DNA of 64,000 nt from JBFWVD01 sp050246915 (GTDB taxonomy: Bacteria; Actinomycetota; Acidimicrobiia; Acidimicrobiales; Ilumatobacteraceae): assembly GCA_050246915.1 (NCBI GenBank), contig JBFWVD010000014.1:23409-87408 (forward strand). Direction: 5' to 3'. The notes beneath the pieces are model-generated. The model was not told the origin of the DNA, did no database searches, and saw nothing but the letters and a program-made list of their open reading frames with translations. Shown piece by piece: positions 50,450-59,030 of the stretch (positions are counted from its first letter, which is position 1; each line of letters opens with the position of its first letter). A program made the translations under genes and the position numbers.

Positions 50450-52657
50450 TCAGTGGGAGAAGTGGACGCGGGGGAGGCGCTTGTCGAGCCAGGCGGGGAT
50501 CCACCAGTTGCGTTCGCCGAGGAGCTTCATGAGCGACGGCACGAGCATCATTCGCACGACTGTGGCGTCGAGGAGCACGGCGAGTGCCAAGGTGATGCCC
50601 AACTCGGTCGGCGGGATCGGACCGGTGACCCCGAAGGCGATGAACACCACGATCATGATGAGGGCGGCGTTGGTGATGGGACGACCGGTACGAGCGATGC
50701 CGTCTTGAATGGCCAGCTGGGTGTTACCTGTTGCCTCGTAGCGCTCGCGGATCGCTGCGAGCAGGAACAGCTGGTAGTCCATCGACAGGCCGAACAGCAG
50801 GGCGAAGAAGAACAGCGGGGCCCAAGCATCGACGAAGCCCTGCTCGTTGATGCCGATGAGGCTCGCTCCGATGCCGTGTTGGAACACCAACGTCGCGAAT
50901 CCGAACGCGGCCCCGACGCTGATGAAGTTCAGAATGATCGACGAGATGGCCAGAGCGAGGCTGCGGAACACAACGAGGAGCAGCACGAAGGCCACGATGG
51001 TGATCACGGCGATGGCGAGGGGTGCCTTGCCGGTGAGGACGCCGGTGAGGTCGTAGTTCTGGGCGGCGGGTCCGCCCACCTCGGCGGTGGGGGCCGCGGC
51101 AGGGATCGAATCGCGGAGCCGAGCGATGAGATCGGACGTCTTGGCATCGTCAACAGCTGTTGACGGGGTGATGCGGACCACGGTGCGGCCGTTCGCGGCC
51201 GGTTCGGAGACGATCCGGGCATCGACGACACCGGAGTCGGCTTGAGCGGTGGTGACGACTTGCTCGGCCTCGCTGGCGTCGACAGTGACGAAGAGCGGAC
51301 CGGCGGCGCCGGGACCGAAGGCGGACACGAGCATCTCGTAGCCGTCACGGCTCGATCGGCCTTCATCGACGACGCGTGCCCCAGGCATGCCCAGTCGCAT
51401 CCCGAGCGCGGGGGCGGCCAGCGCAAGCAACACGGCGAGTCCGATGCTCAAGGTGATGGCCGGTCGCTTCATCGCTCGGGCTGTCCATCGTGTCCAGCGG
51501 CCTTCTGCAGCGCGGTCGGGATCGTCCTGCGCCTTGGCGACGAGGACGCGGTCACCGAGCGACACCAGAACGGCGGGCAGCAAGGTGAGCGATGCGGTGG
51601 CCACCGCGGCGACGGAGAAGATCATGCCGAGGGCCATGGCGCGGAACACCATGATCGGCACCAGGAACACCGCGGCCAGTGAGAGCACGACGGTGAGGGC
51701 GGAGAGGAACACCGCCTTGCCGGCAGTGTCGAGGGTGGATGCCATCGCCTCGGATGCGTCTTTGCCGTCCTCGCGTTCTTCGCGGTAGCGAGACACGATG
51801 AACAAGGCGTAGTCGATGCCGACGGCGAGGCCGATCATCATCGAGAAGTTCATCGACCACACCGACAGCGGCGTGACCGACGTGGCGAGGTGCAAGCTGG
51901 CAAAGCCGACGGCGATGCCGGCCACGGCCAGAATGAGGGGGAGTCCAGCGGCGATCGCGGATCCGAATGCGATGAACAGCAGGATCAACGTGGGCAGTCC
52001 CGACAACAGTTCGGCCTTGTGAAGGGCCTCTTCGTTCGACGTGTTGAAGTCACTCCACACCGGCCACTCGCCGGTCACCTCGGCCACAGCGCCATCGGGT
52101 AGCGCGATCTTGGCAACGTGATCGATCACCGCGCCGGCTGATTCGGGAAGGTCGGCGTCTTCGGAGGCCGTCAGCTCGACCGGGATGAGTGCGGTGAACC
52201 CATCTCGGGCGATGAGCCCCGCCTCGGCCGGCATGGCGAGCGGATCGGCGACCGCCTCGACCCCCTCGGCGCCGTCGAGTGCCGTCACGATGGCATCCAC
52301 GCCCGTTCGATCGGAGGTGATCGGCGTCGCCTGGTGGATCACCACGACGGCCGCCTCTGCGCCCACTTGCGGGAAGTCGCTGCGGAGCTCGTCACGAACT
52401 CGCTGTGCGATCGATCCCTGTGCCTCCCAGCCGGCTCCCGACAGCGCGCCATTGACAGTGATTGCCAAGGGGGCCGCGGCAACAGCGATCAACAGCCACA
52501 GGAACATGACGTGCTTGCGTCGACGAACCGAGAACCGACCCAACCGGGCAAACCAGTGCTCACCCTTCGTAGGCCGATGAGCGGGTGGGGATTCCAAGGT
52601 GGCGGACATATGCGTCAACTCCAATTGCGATTGCTGGTGCGGGGATGTCGGGGTCAT
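50450..52657 (-). CDS. MMPL/RND-family membrane transporter
   Basis: 735 residues if the ATG at 52657, which overlaps the CsoR stop (TGATG), is used; ATG at 52609 is an alternative. Twelve helices in two halves, each with a large extracytoplasmic loop. The proton-relay region GLAVGIDYALFIVSRYREEREDGKD and LSMDYQLFLLAAIRERYEATGN match MMPL proteins. These export lipids or hydrophobic compounds. The coupling to a CsoR-type repressor is unusual for MMPL genes. Confidence 0.9.
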   Translation of the reverse strand: MTPTSPHQQSQLELTHMSATLESPPAHRPTKGEHWFARLGRFSVRRRKHVMFLWLLIAVAAAPLAITVNGALSGAGWEAQGSIAQRVRDELRSDFPQVGAEAAVVVIHQATPITSDRTGVDAIVTALDGAEGVEAVADPLAMPAEAGLIARDGFTALIPVELTASEDADLPESAGAVIDHVAKIALPDGAVAEVTGEWPVWSDFNTSNEEALHKAELLSGLPTLILLFIAFGSAIAAGLPLILAVAGIAVGFASLHLATSVTPLSVWSMNFSMMIGLAVGIDYALFIVSRYREEREDGKDASEAMASTLDTAGKAVFLSALTVVLSLAAVFLVPIMVFRAMALGMIFSVAAVATASLTLLPAVLVSLGDRVLVAKAQDDPDRAAEGRWTRWTARAMKRPAITLSIGLAVLLALAAPALGMRLGMPGARVVDEGRSSRDGYEMLVSAFGPGAAGPLFVTVDASEAEQVVTTAQADSGVVDARIVSEPAANGRTVVRITPSTAVDDAKTSDLIARLRDSIPAAAPTAEVGGPAAQNYDLTGVLTGKAPLAIAVITIVAFVLLLVVFRSLALAISSIILNFISVGAAFGFATLVFQHGIGASLIGINEQGFVDAWAPLFFFALLFGLSMDYQLFLLAAIRERYEATGNTQLAIQDGIARTGRPITNAALIMIVVFIAFGVTGPIPPTELGITLALAVLLDATVVRMMLVPSLMKLLGERNWWIPAWLDKRLPRVHFSH

Positions 52658-52926
52658 CAGGAGAGCTTCAGGAACATGCGTTGCAGATCGTCGATCGAGT
52701 TGCCCTCGTCGGCAGCCTCTTCGGGGTGCGTCGCGCACCAGCTGAGTCCATTGGCGATGAGAAGGAAGCCCACTTGGTCGAGGGCCTTTCGAGCCGCGGT
52801 GATCTGTGTGACGACGTCGCGACAGTTCCGGCGTTCGGCGACCATCTGTTGAACACCACGTACTTGCCCTTCGATGCGGCGAAGGCGCTTGGTGATGTCG
52901 ACGACCGCGTCCTGCGGGATGTCCAT
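52657..52926 (-). CDS. CsoR/CstR-family repressor with two Cys and no His ligand
   Basis: 89 residues: the four-helix CsoR fold with KRLRRIEGQVRGVQQMV and ERRNCRDVVTQITAARKALDQVG. Copper-sensing CsoR uses Cys-His-Cys. Here Cys35 and Cys64 are kept at the right spacing, but the His position (residue 60) is Gly (ANGLSWC). Two-Cys members include the persulfide sensor CstR. The neighbour DUF2892 fits that reading. Operator at 52965. Confidence 0.88.
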   Translation of the reverse strand: MDIPQDAVVDITKRLRRIEGQVRGVQQMVAERRNCRDVVTQITAARKALDQVGFLLIANGLSWCATHPEEAADEGNSIDDLQRMFLKLS

Positions 52927-52964
52927 GATGGGCCCCTGTCCGATACGTACAGGGGTATCCTACG

Positions 52965-52984
52965 GCATACCCTATGGGGTATGC
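52965..52984. promoter_or_regulatory. CsoR/CstR-type operator
   Basis: A 20-bp palindrome GCATACCCTATGGGGTATGC with one mismatched pair, 39 bp upstream of the CsoR start. A half-site, ACAGGGGTATCC, lies just before it. The G/C-tract dyad with TAT flanks is typical of CsoR-family sites. Confidence 0.75.
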
Positions 52985-53086
52985 AACATCCGGATCGCGC
53001 GTCGATGAACCTCAGATGTGTTCAGGCTGTGGGTGAGCGCTTCGATGCCGAGATCGAGCGGGCTGTGTAGTGCAACCTGAATCGGT

Positions 53087-53653
53087 TCAGGTGCGGCGGC
53101 CGGACATCGCCAGAAGGCGAGTCTGGGCATCGGCGTCGGGATCCGCGGCAATCTCATACCCGTAGAGCCCGGGGCCGCGTGCCTCGTCGGTGACCATCTT
53201 CATCGCTTCGGTGGCAGCGACGACCAAATCGGCGGGAAGGCGCTCATCGCCGCCCACCGCGCGAGCAAGATCCCAGGTGTGAATGACGAGATCGCGCATG
53301 AGTCCATCGACAATGACGAACGGAGGTGCCTCGTTACCGCCGACGAGAAGGGTTTCGATCGAACGATCGATGAGAGCTTCGAGCGTCGACGCGATGGACA
53401 GCCGCTCGGCATGCCATGCATCGAGGACGTCGCCGTCGACGGGCTGACCGAAGACCGAGAAGAAGTCTGCCCCGTCAACGGAGGCCCGAAGGGCGCGCAG
53501 GTTGCTAACGACGTGCGCGATGACATCGCTGGCGGTCCAACCCTCACATGGTGATGGCATCGCCAGGTTGCCGATGGTTGCGGCGACGACTCGCGAATCG
53601 AATAGGTCAACTGCTCGGAGCAGACCGGATCGTGACATAGCGGACAACGTCAT
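53087..53653 (-). CDS. TIGR03086-type (DinB-fold) metal-binding protein
   Basis: About 188 residues from the ATG at 53653 (53638 also possible; the frame is open to 53899). MPSPCEGWTASDVIAHVVSNLRAL and LMRDLVIHTWDLARAVG give the His ligands of the DinB/mycothiol maleylpyruvate isomerase fold. Members may use mycothiol in actinobacteria. Substrate unknown. It stands alone on the minus strand. Confidence 0.87.
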   Translation of the reverse strand: MTLSAMSRSGLLRAVDLFDSRVVAATIGNLAMPSPCEGWTASDVIAHVVSNLRALRASVDGADFFSVFGQPVDGDVLDAWHAERLSIASTLEALIDRSIETLLVGGNEAPPFVIVDGLMRDLVIHTWDLARAVGGDERLPADLVVAATEAMKMVTDEARGPGLYGYEIAADPDADAQTRLLAMSGRRT

Positions 53654-53717
53654 GCGCGAGATCATCGCACGGCGTGAGTGGCCCCGATTCACACCAATGG
53701 CGTCATGATGGAAGACC

Positions 53718-54770
53718 ATGGCCGAAGGTGACGAACCAGCGCGGCGTCCACGACGGGTCGAGCTCGTTCGTTGGGGTGTCGGCCTGGTGATCGGCGTGCT
53801 GTCGGTGTGGGTCGCCTTCGCCGTTGCAGGTGGCCTCCGCGACGCCACCGACGCGCTGCGCCAACTCGATGGGGGCTGGCTCCTCGCCGGGCTGGGCATC
53901 GAGGCGTTCAGCTACTTCGTGCTCGGCGTGAAGCTTCGTCAGCTCGTCGGCGTCGATGTGGTGTCGAACGCCGAGGCCGTCGAACTCGGCCTCGTGCTGT
54001 CGGGGTTCGGGCTCCTCACTCCGGCGCGGCCGGCCGAGGGCCTCGCTCTCGTCGCCTCACACTTGCGCCGGCGGGGGCTCAGCAAACGGCGCATCACGAT
54101 GGCGTTCGGGTTCGCTGAGTGGTTCTCCACCCGAGTGTTTCTCCTCGTGTCGTCGATCAACCTGATCGTCGTTGCTGCGATCGAGAACGACCCGATCAGT
54201 GATCTGTGGCCGCTGCTCGCTGCTGCTGTATTGGTGTTGCTGGTGTTGGCGGCGACCGCTCGACTCGCCGTGAAGCCTGGTGCCGTCGAACGGCTCGGCC
54301 AGGTCGCTGGTGCGCTACGGCGGCCGAGTCGGCGGCGCTCGGTCGAGGAGCGGCGTTTCGCGGCGGCTGCCTGGCACAGCGAGGCGAAGGCCTTCATCGG
54401 GCCGCCTCGGCATCGAGCCGGCATCGCGGTGTTGACGGCAGTGGCATCACTTGCCGACGTCGGTTGCCTGTGGTTCGCTCTTCGAGCCGCTGGCGCCGGA
54501 GTGGGCTTCGATGTGGCGTTGCTGGCCATGACGGTCGCGGCGGTCTCGTCCCTGGTCCCGTTCGTTCCCGGAGGGTTGGGCATCGCCGAAGCGGCCATCC
54601 CGGCGGTGGCGAACCATTTCGGCGTGCCCTACGAGCAGGGTCTCGCCGCCGCAGTTGCCTATCGCGTCCTGGGGACGTTCATCCCGGCAGCGGTCGGGGC
54701 ATTGGCCATCGTGGGGCTTCGCCGTTACGCGGTTGCGTCTCCCCAGGAGTCAGCGTCAGAGGTGATGTGA
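53718..54770 (+). CDS. UPF0104 / lysylphosphatidylglycerol flippase-like membrane protein
   Basis: 350 residues, eight or so helices. SYFVLGVKLRQLVGVDVVSNAEAVELGLVLSGFGLLTPARPAEGLAL fits the membrane flippase-like domain, and SSLVPFVPGGLGIAEAAIPAVANHFG is the typical closing loop. The lipid substrate is not determined. It is 64 bp from the divergent TIGR03086 gene. Confidence 0.85.
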   Translation: MAEGDEPARRPRRVELVRWGVGLVIGVLSVWVAFAVAGGLRDATDALRQLDGGWLLAGLGIEAFSYFVLGVKLRQLVGVDVVSNAEAVELGLVLSGFGLLTPARPAEGLALVASHLRRRGLSKRRITMAFGFAEWFSTRVFLLVSSINLIVVAAIENDPISDLWPLLAAAVLVLLVLAATARLAVKPGAVERLGQVAGALRRPSRRRSVEERRFAAAAWHSEAKAFIGPPRHRAGIAVLTAVASLADVGCLWFALRAAGAGVGFDVALLAMTVAAVSSLVPFVPGGLGIAEAAIPAVANHFGVPYEQGLAAAVAYRVLGTFIPAAVGALAIVGLRRYAVASPQESASEVM

Positions 54771-54839
54771 CCATTCGGCATCGGCTCGCATCTACTCGGT
54801 GACGGCGGGGTTCGCCGGAGTCGATGTTGGAGGTTCATC

Positions 54840-55061
54840 ATGTCGTTCGCTCGTTTCATGGCCGGTCCGATCGGTCGAGGTGTCCGCGCCCTCGTCGGGG
54901 TCGTGATGATCGCTGGTGGTCTGGCCATGGGGTCGACCGGCGGGTACATCCTTGCCGTGGTCGGACTACTGCCGCTCGTCGCCGGATTGGCCAACATCTG
55001 CGTGCTCGGCCCACTGTTCAAGGCTCCGCTGAGCGGCAAGGCCGTGCTTCAGTCGAAGTGA
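54840..55061 (+). CDS. DUF2892 small membrane protein
   Basis: 73 residues. MAGPIGRGVRALVGVVMIAGGLAM and GYILAVVGLLPLVAGLANICVLGPLF match DUF2892 with the closing Cys. This is the second copy in the window (compare 50189). A GGAGG site lies before the ATG. It precedes the sigma factor gene by 36 bp and may be cotranscribed. Confidence 0.87.
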   Translation: MSFARFMAGPIGRGVRALVGVVMIAGGLAMGSTGGYILAVVGLLPLVAGLANICVLGPLFKAPLSGKAVLQSK

Positions 55062-55097
55062 TGACGACTGGTCAGCCGATGGGTCAAACTTCGCGCC

Positions 55098-55625
55098 GTG
55101 GATAGCTCCGGAGCCGCAGCGATCGTTGACCCATCGGTATGGCTGGTGGAGATGTTCGCGTCGCACGCCGATTCGGTGTTCAACGTTGCGTATCGCATCG
55201 TCTGGAATCGGGCCGATGCGCAAGACGTCGTGCAGGACACGTTCATCAAAGCAGTGCACCGGTTCGGTCAGCTGAGCGACCCGGCCAAGGCGCGCGGCTG
55301 GCTGTTGGCCATCAGCTATCGCGAGGCGCTCATGGTGCTTCGGCGCCGTCGCGACCATCCCACCGATCCGTCGGCGATGCCCGAACTCGCGGACGCGGCC
55401 GGTGACCCGGCGACGGTCGTGGTCGACGCTGAGCTCGCCGAGCTGATCCGTACCGCAATCGACAAGCTGCCAGATCTCTTGCGGGTCGCGTTCGTGTTGC
55501 GAGATGTCGAGGAGATGGCAATGTCAGACGTAGCGGACACGCTCGGCATCGGATTATCAGCAGCGAAGATGCGAGTCGGCAGGGCACGTGAGCACTTGCG
55601 CGTCGAGCTGTCCGGAAGGATCTGA
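55098..55625 (+). CDS. ECF sigma factor
   Basis: 175 residues, GTG start. Region 2: FASHADSVFNVAYRIVWNRADAQDVVQDTFIKAV. Region 4: LPDLLRVAFVLRDVEEMAMSDVADTLGIGLSAAKMRVGRAREHL. It belongs to the RpoE-like group with an ASDV-style region 4. The anti-sigma gene starts one base after its stop, so the two are coupled. Confidence 0.92.
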   Translation: MDSSGAAAIVDPSVWLVEMFASHADSVFNVAYRIVWNRADAQDVVQDTFIKAVHRFGQLSDPAKARGWLLAISYREALMVLRRRRDHPTDPSAMPELADAAGDPATVVVDAELAELIRTAIDKLPDLLRVAFVLRDVEEMAMSDVADTLGIGLSAAKMRVGRAREHLRVELSGRI

Positions 55626-55626
55626 C

Positions 55627-55863
55627 ATGGAGTGCGCCGACCTGGCCGCCCATTTGACCGAGTTCCTCGAGGGTGACCTCGACGACGACATGGAGGCCGC
55701 CGCGCTCGACCACCTCGCATCGTGTGAGCAATGCGAGGTGGTGTTGGCGCAGACTCGAATGGTCATCGATCTCTCGGGTAGGCACGGGCGAGCCGTGTTG
55801 GAACGGTCGGAGCGAGATGCGTTGCTCCGGCGAATACTCGACGCGACGCGCAATTCACGTTGA
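55627..55863 (+). CDS. Zinc-finger anti-sigma factor (soluble)
   Basis: 78 residues from the ATG at 55627. It has the anti-sigma zinc motif HLASCEQCEVV (H-x3-C-x2-C) and a short helical tail, with no membrane helix, so it should act in the cytoplasm, perhaps as a redox or zinc sensor. Paired with the ECF factor immediately upstream. Confidence 0.87.
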   Translation: MECADLAAHLTEFLEGDLDDDMEAAALDHLASCEQCEVVLAQTRMVIDLSGRHGRAVLERSERDALLRRILDATRNSR

Positions 55864-55897
55864 CGATCGACGGTCACCAATCCATGTGCCTGGAAGC

Positions 55898-56296
55898 TCA
55901 ACCTTTCGCGAGCGTCTTGATGTAGGCGATCACATCGTTGATCTCGTCGTCGGTCAACGTGTTCGAAGGCATGAGGACGCCCGTTGCCCCCTTGACCTTC
56001 TTGGCTTCCGGGTCGCGAATCGACTCGAACAGGTACGCGTCGTCGGCAAAAACCTTGCCGTTGCCGCTGATCTCGACTTGTGATCCATAGAGTCCTACCC
56101 ACGACGGGCCGATCGCTCCATCGAATGAACTGCCGTGACAACCGGCGCAACCGGAGGATTTTGCGATCTCCAGGCCCCGCTGGGCTGCGCCGGTCGGGTC
56201 CTCGGGCACCGCCGGGTCTGCTGCGCACCCGGCAACGGCGCTCGCCACCACGGCAGACGACACGACAACGACCAGCCAGCCGGCACGTCTGCTCAT
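55898..56296 (-). CDS. Mono-heme cytochrome c lipoprotein
   Basis: 132 residues from the ATG at 56296 (the frame is open to 56407). The lipobox is ASAVAGCAAD. The heme site is SSGCAGCHGSSFDG, and the axial-Met region is GVLMPSNTLTDDEINDVIAYIKTL. It is a near twin in layout of the protein at 29458. It overlaps the small membrane protein upstream by ATGA, so the two are one unit. Confidence 0.9.
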   Translation of the reverse strand: MSRRAGWLVVVVSSAVVASAVAGCAADPAVPEDPTGAAQRGLEIAKSSGCAGCHGSSFDGAIGPSWVGLYGSQVEISGNGKVFADDAYLFESIRDPEAKKVKGATGVLMPSNTLTDDEINDVIAYIKTLAKG

Positions 56297-56565
56297 GCGC
56301 CTGGGCTCCGGGAGAACGCGACCGCACCCGGTGAGTGTCGAGCTGGGAGCTGCGGCTGTACCCGTGTCCAGTACCACAGCGATCCGATCAGCCCGAGCCC
56401 GAAGCACGCCGAGATCACAACGATGCCGAGCACGTCGACTCGTTCAGGACGGGTCCCGTCGAAATCCCCGGGCTCTCGTCGCAGCGCGGAGGAGTGGGCG
56501 AGGATCGCAGGAAAAACGTCGAGTCCGATGATCGCTACGAGCGTCAGAGCAAGGGCAGTGTTCAC
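56293..56565 (-). CDS. Small membrane protein coupled to cytochrome c
   Basis: 90 residues, two transmembrane helices (about 3-22 and 45-65), with a charged loop between them (REPGDFDGTRPERVD). It overlaps the cytochrome c start by ATGA. No family recognised. It may be a subunit or anchor for the cytochrome. Confidence 0.65.
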   Translation of the reverse strand: MNTALALTLVAIIGLDVFPAILAHSSALRREPGDFDGTRPERVDVLGIVVISACFGLGLIGSLWYWTRVQPQLPARHSPGAVAFSRSPGA

Positions 56566-56680
56566 GCCATGTCGGTCGTCACTGCGGCGCCGATGGTTCC
56601 CCAGCTCATCCGGGGCGATGCCGTGCCGATAGTTGGAGCGCTCTGTCAGCTTTCACCCAGCGTAAGGTCAGGATGTCGAC

Positions 56681-57967
56681 ATGAAGGATCTCCTCAGGAC
56701 ACGATGGTCGATCGTGGGTGCGACCTCGATCGGGCTGCTCTTGGCGCTGCTGATCGGCTGGTCGGTGGCGGGTGTCGGCGCCGGTGTGGCGACGATCGCC
56801 GTGGTGGGGTGGCTGAGCATGCAGCTGGCCGCCACACCGCGAGGTGCGCCCGCCGATGGGGCTGGAGAGGACACACTGGCCATCGTCCGTCATGTGTCGG
56901 CCACAGCGGCGGCCGCCGAGGTGTCATCGGCGCGGACGAACGCGATTGCCCTGGCCGCCGATTCGATGTCGGCGCAGGTGTCGCAGGTTGCGGCTGCGGT
57001 GGAGGAGTTCGGTGCCAGCGTTCGCGAGATCGCTTCGACCACCTCGCGCGCCAATCAAATCGCTGATCACGCCGCGACGGAGGCGCACACGTCGTTCGAA
57101 CTGATCGAGCGGCTGGCCAACTCGTCGCGGAACATCCGTTCGGTGGCCGAGCTCATCAGCAACATCGCCGAGGAGACCAACCTCCTCGCATTGAATGCCA
57201 CCATCGAGGCCGCCCGTGCCGGGGACGTTGGTAAGGGCTTTGCCGTCGTCGCCAGTGAGGTCAAGAACCTGGCGAGTGAGACGGCCAGCGCAACCATCGA
57301 CATCCGGCGGACGGTCGATGCCATCGCCGCCGATGCCGAAGCAGCCGTGACCGGCATCGGTCGGGTGCTCGAAGTGGTGGCCGAGATGCATGAGCTGCAG
57401 GGAGCCATTGCCGCCGCCGGAGAGGAGCAGGCGGTGACGACCAACGAGATCGCCCGCTCGGTGCACGACGCGTCCGAGTCCACGGCCATCGTGGCCCGTG
57501 AGGTACAAGCCGTCGCGCTCACTGCGTATGACACGACGCTGGGCGCCTCGAATGCGCGTCGCTCCGCAGTAGCTCTCGCGTCACGCCTGTCCGCCACGGT
57601 GCCGCCGCCCACCAATCCCATCGCCGGGGCCCTTGTTGCCCATGCCGATTGGAAGGCTCGTTTGATCGCGGCGATCGAGACCGGCACGTCTGAGGTCACC
57701 ATCGAGGCCGCGTCGGCCGATGACCGTTGCGCGTTCGGCGCGTGGCTGTACCGCGACATCAGCGCCACTGATCGGGCCTCTGAGCACTACGAGAAGGTCC
57801 GCAGTCTCCACGCGTCGTTCCATCGGCATGCCGGTTCGGTGCTGTCCGATGCGCTGTCGGGTCGGGCCGCGCAGGCTCGTGCCGCGATGGCCGTGGGCAC
57901 CGCGTTCGCGCAGACCTCGTCGGAGCTCACGTACGCGTTGAGCGCGTGGCAGGAAGGCCGTCAGTAG
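56681..57967 (+). CDS. Methyl-accepting chemotaxis-type receptor with CZB domain
   Basis: 428 residues. The N-terminus has about two membrane helices (10-50) and no large ligand domain. The signalling domain (about 75-290) contains the hairpin tip EETNLLALNATIEAARAGDVGKGFAVVASEVKNLA. The C-terminal CZB domain (about 315-380) has HADWK, CAFGAWLY and HASFHRHAG, the zinc ligands that make CZB a zinc or oxidant sensor. No CheA/CheW/CheB/CheR gene is nearby in the window. Confidence 0.92.
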   Translation: MKDLLRTRWSIVGATSIGLLLALLIGWSVAGVGAGVATIAVVGWLSMQLAATPRGAPADGAGEDTLAIVRHVSATAAAAEVSSARTNAIALAADSMSAQVSQVAAAVEEFGASVREIASTTSRANQIADHAATEAHTSFELIERLANSSRNIRSVAELISNIAEETNLLALNATIEAARAGDVGKGFAVVASEVKNLASETASATIDIRRTVDAIAADAEAAVTGIGRVLEVVAEMHELQGAIAAAGEEQAVTTNEIARSVHDASESTAIVAREVQAVALTAYDTTLGASNARRSAVALASRLSATVPPPTNPIAGALVAHADWKARLIAAIETGTSEVTIEAASADDRCAFGAWLYRDISATDRASEHYEKVRSLHASFHRHAGSVLSDALSGRAAQARAAMAVGTAFAQTSSELTYALSAWQEGRQ

Positions 57968-57992
57968 CACGGGCCGGCGATCGCGCCCATCA

Positions 57993-58271
57993 CTACTTCC
58001 GACGTCGACAACGGTACGCGTCTCGAATTCGGGATGTCCCACCGAGGCAGAACCGTGCATCGGTTCTCGAGGCCATGATCGCTGCGGTCTGATCCGGGCC
58101 GGAGCCGATCGGGCAGGCATGGATGCGTTCCTGCAATGCGAGCAGCTCGCGTCGCTCCTTCTCGCATGCGGGGCAACGCTCGAGATGATGGTGGAGGATG
58201 GTCTGCTCATCCGGCGTCAACTCGTCATCGAGGTCCGCTGAAAGCAGAATGGCAATGGTGTTGCACCCCAT
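57993..58271 (-). CDS. Zinc-finger anti-sigma-like protein
   Basis: About 92 residues from the ATG at 58271 (the frame is open to 58394). The motif LHHHLERCPACEKERREL gives a His/Cys zinc-binding site. The tail has further Cys (HACPIGSG, RFCLGG). It is divergent from the SigC-like gene at 58339, 67 bp apart, the same arrangement as 23979/24563. Confidence 0.77.
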   Translation of the reverse strand: MGCNTIAILLSADLDDELTPDEQTILHHHLERCPACEKERRELLALQERIHACPIGSGPDQTAAIMASRTDARFCLGGTSRIRDAYRCRRRK

Positions 58272-58338
58272 GGGTGCGATGTCGCTCGATCGTGTCGGCA
58301 GGTTCCCCGGACACCGCTGTTGTGGCCGATCGGCTCTC

Positions 58339-58923
58339 GTGAATTTGCTCGTGGCCGCCTCGGATGGGAGCCGCAGGGCGGTGCGCGACGTCAACCACCT
58401 TGCTGCGGCCGCCCGCGACGGCGATCGCGTCGCCCTGGAGCAGTTCGTCGCTGCGACCCAGGGGGACGTCTGGACGTTCTGCGCCAGAATGATGGGACGT
58501 CATCAGGCCGACGACCTCACACAGGAGACCTTCCTCCGAGCGATCGGAACGCTGCGCACGTTTCGGGGCGAGTCGAGTGCGCTCACCTGGCTCCTGATCG
58601 TCGCCCGCAACACCTGCGTCGATACCATCCGCCGCGAGACCCGTCGACGGAGGATACGCGATCGTCTCGCCCGGTACGGCGAGACCGGTCAGGATCCTGT
58701 GCAACCTGAGCAGAGCGTCGAACTGGAGGAGTTGATCGAGCGGCTCAGTCCCGATCGCAGGCTGGCGTTCGTGCTGACCCAGACTCTGGGGCTTTCCTAC
58801 GACGAGGCCGCTGAGGTGTGTGAAGTTCCCATCGGCACGATCCGGTCGCGGGTGGCCAGAGCTCGCCAGGACCTCATGGCGATGCTCGATGACGATTCCG
58901 GTGGAATCACGGGCGTGCTCTAG
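58339..58923 (+). CDS. ECF sigma factor (SigC-like)
   Basis: About 194 residues from the GTG at 58339 (the frame is open to 58198). Region 2: DVWTFCARMMGRHQADDLTQETFLRAI. Region 4: LSPDRRLAFVLTQTLGLSYDEAAEVCEVPIGTIRSRVARARQ. It is clearly related to the sigma factor at 23979. It precedes an ABC importer for siderophore/cobalamin-type ligands, which may be a target. This is inference. Confidence 0.9.
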   Translation: MNLLVAASDGSRRAVRDVNHLAAAARDGDRVALEQFVAATQGDVWTFCARMMGRHQADDLTQETFLRAIGTLRTFRGESSALTWLLIVARNTCVDTIRRETRRRRIRDRLARYGETGQDPVQPEQSVELEELIERLSPDRRLAFVLTQTLGLSYDEAAEVCEVPIGTIRSRVARARQDLMAMLDDDSGGITGVL

Positions 58924-59030
58924 ATGGTTCGAGGGCACGGCCTGCAGCCCGATGCGTCCGAGTCGCGGCCAGCGTGACGCGCCGGCGACTTCCTCGGAAC
59001 TGGAGCACGTCAACGAGCGACTGAGTCGCC

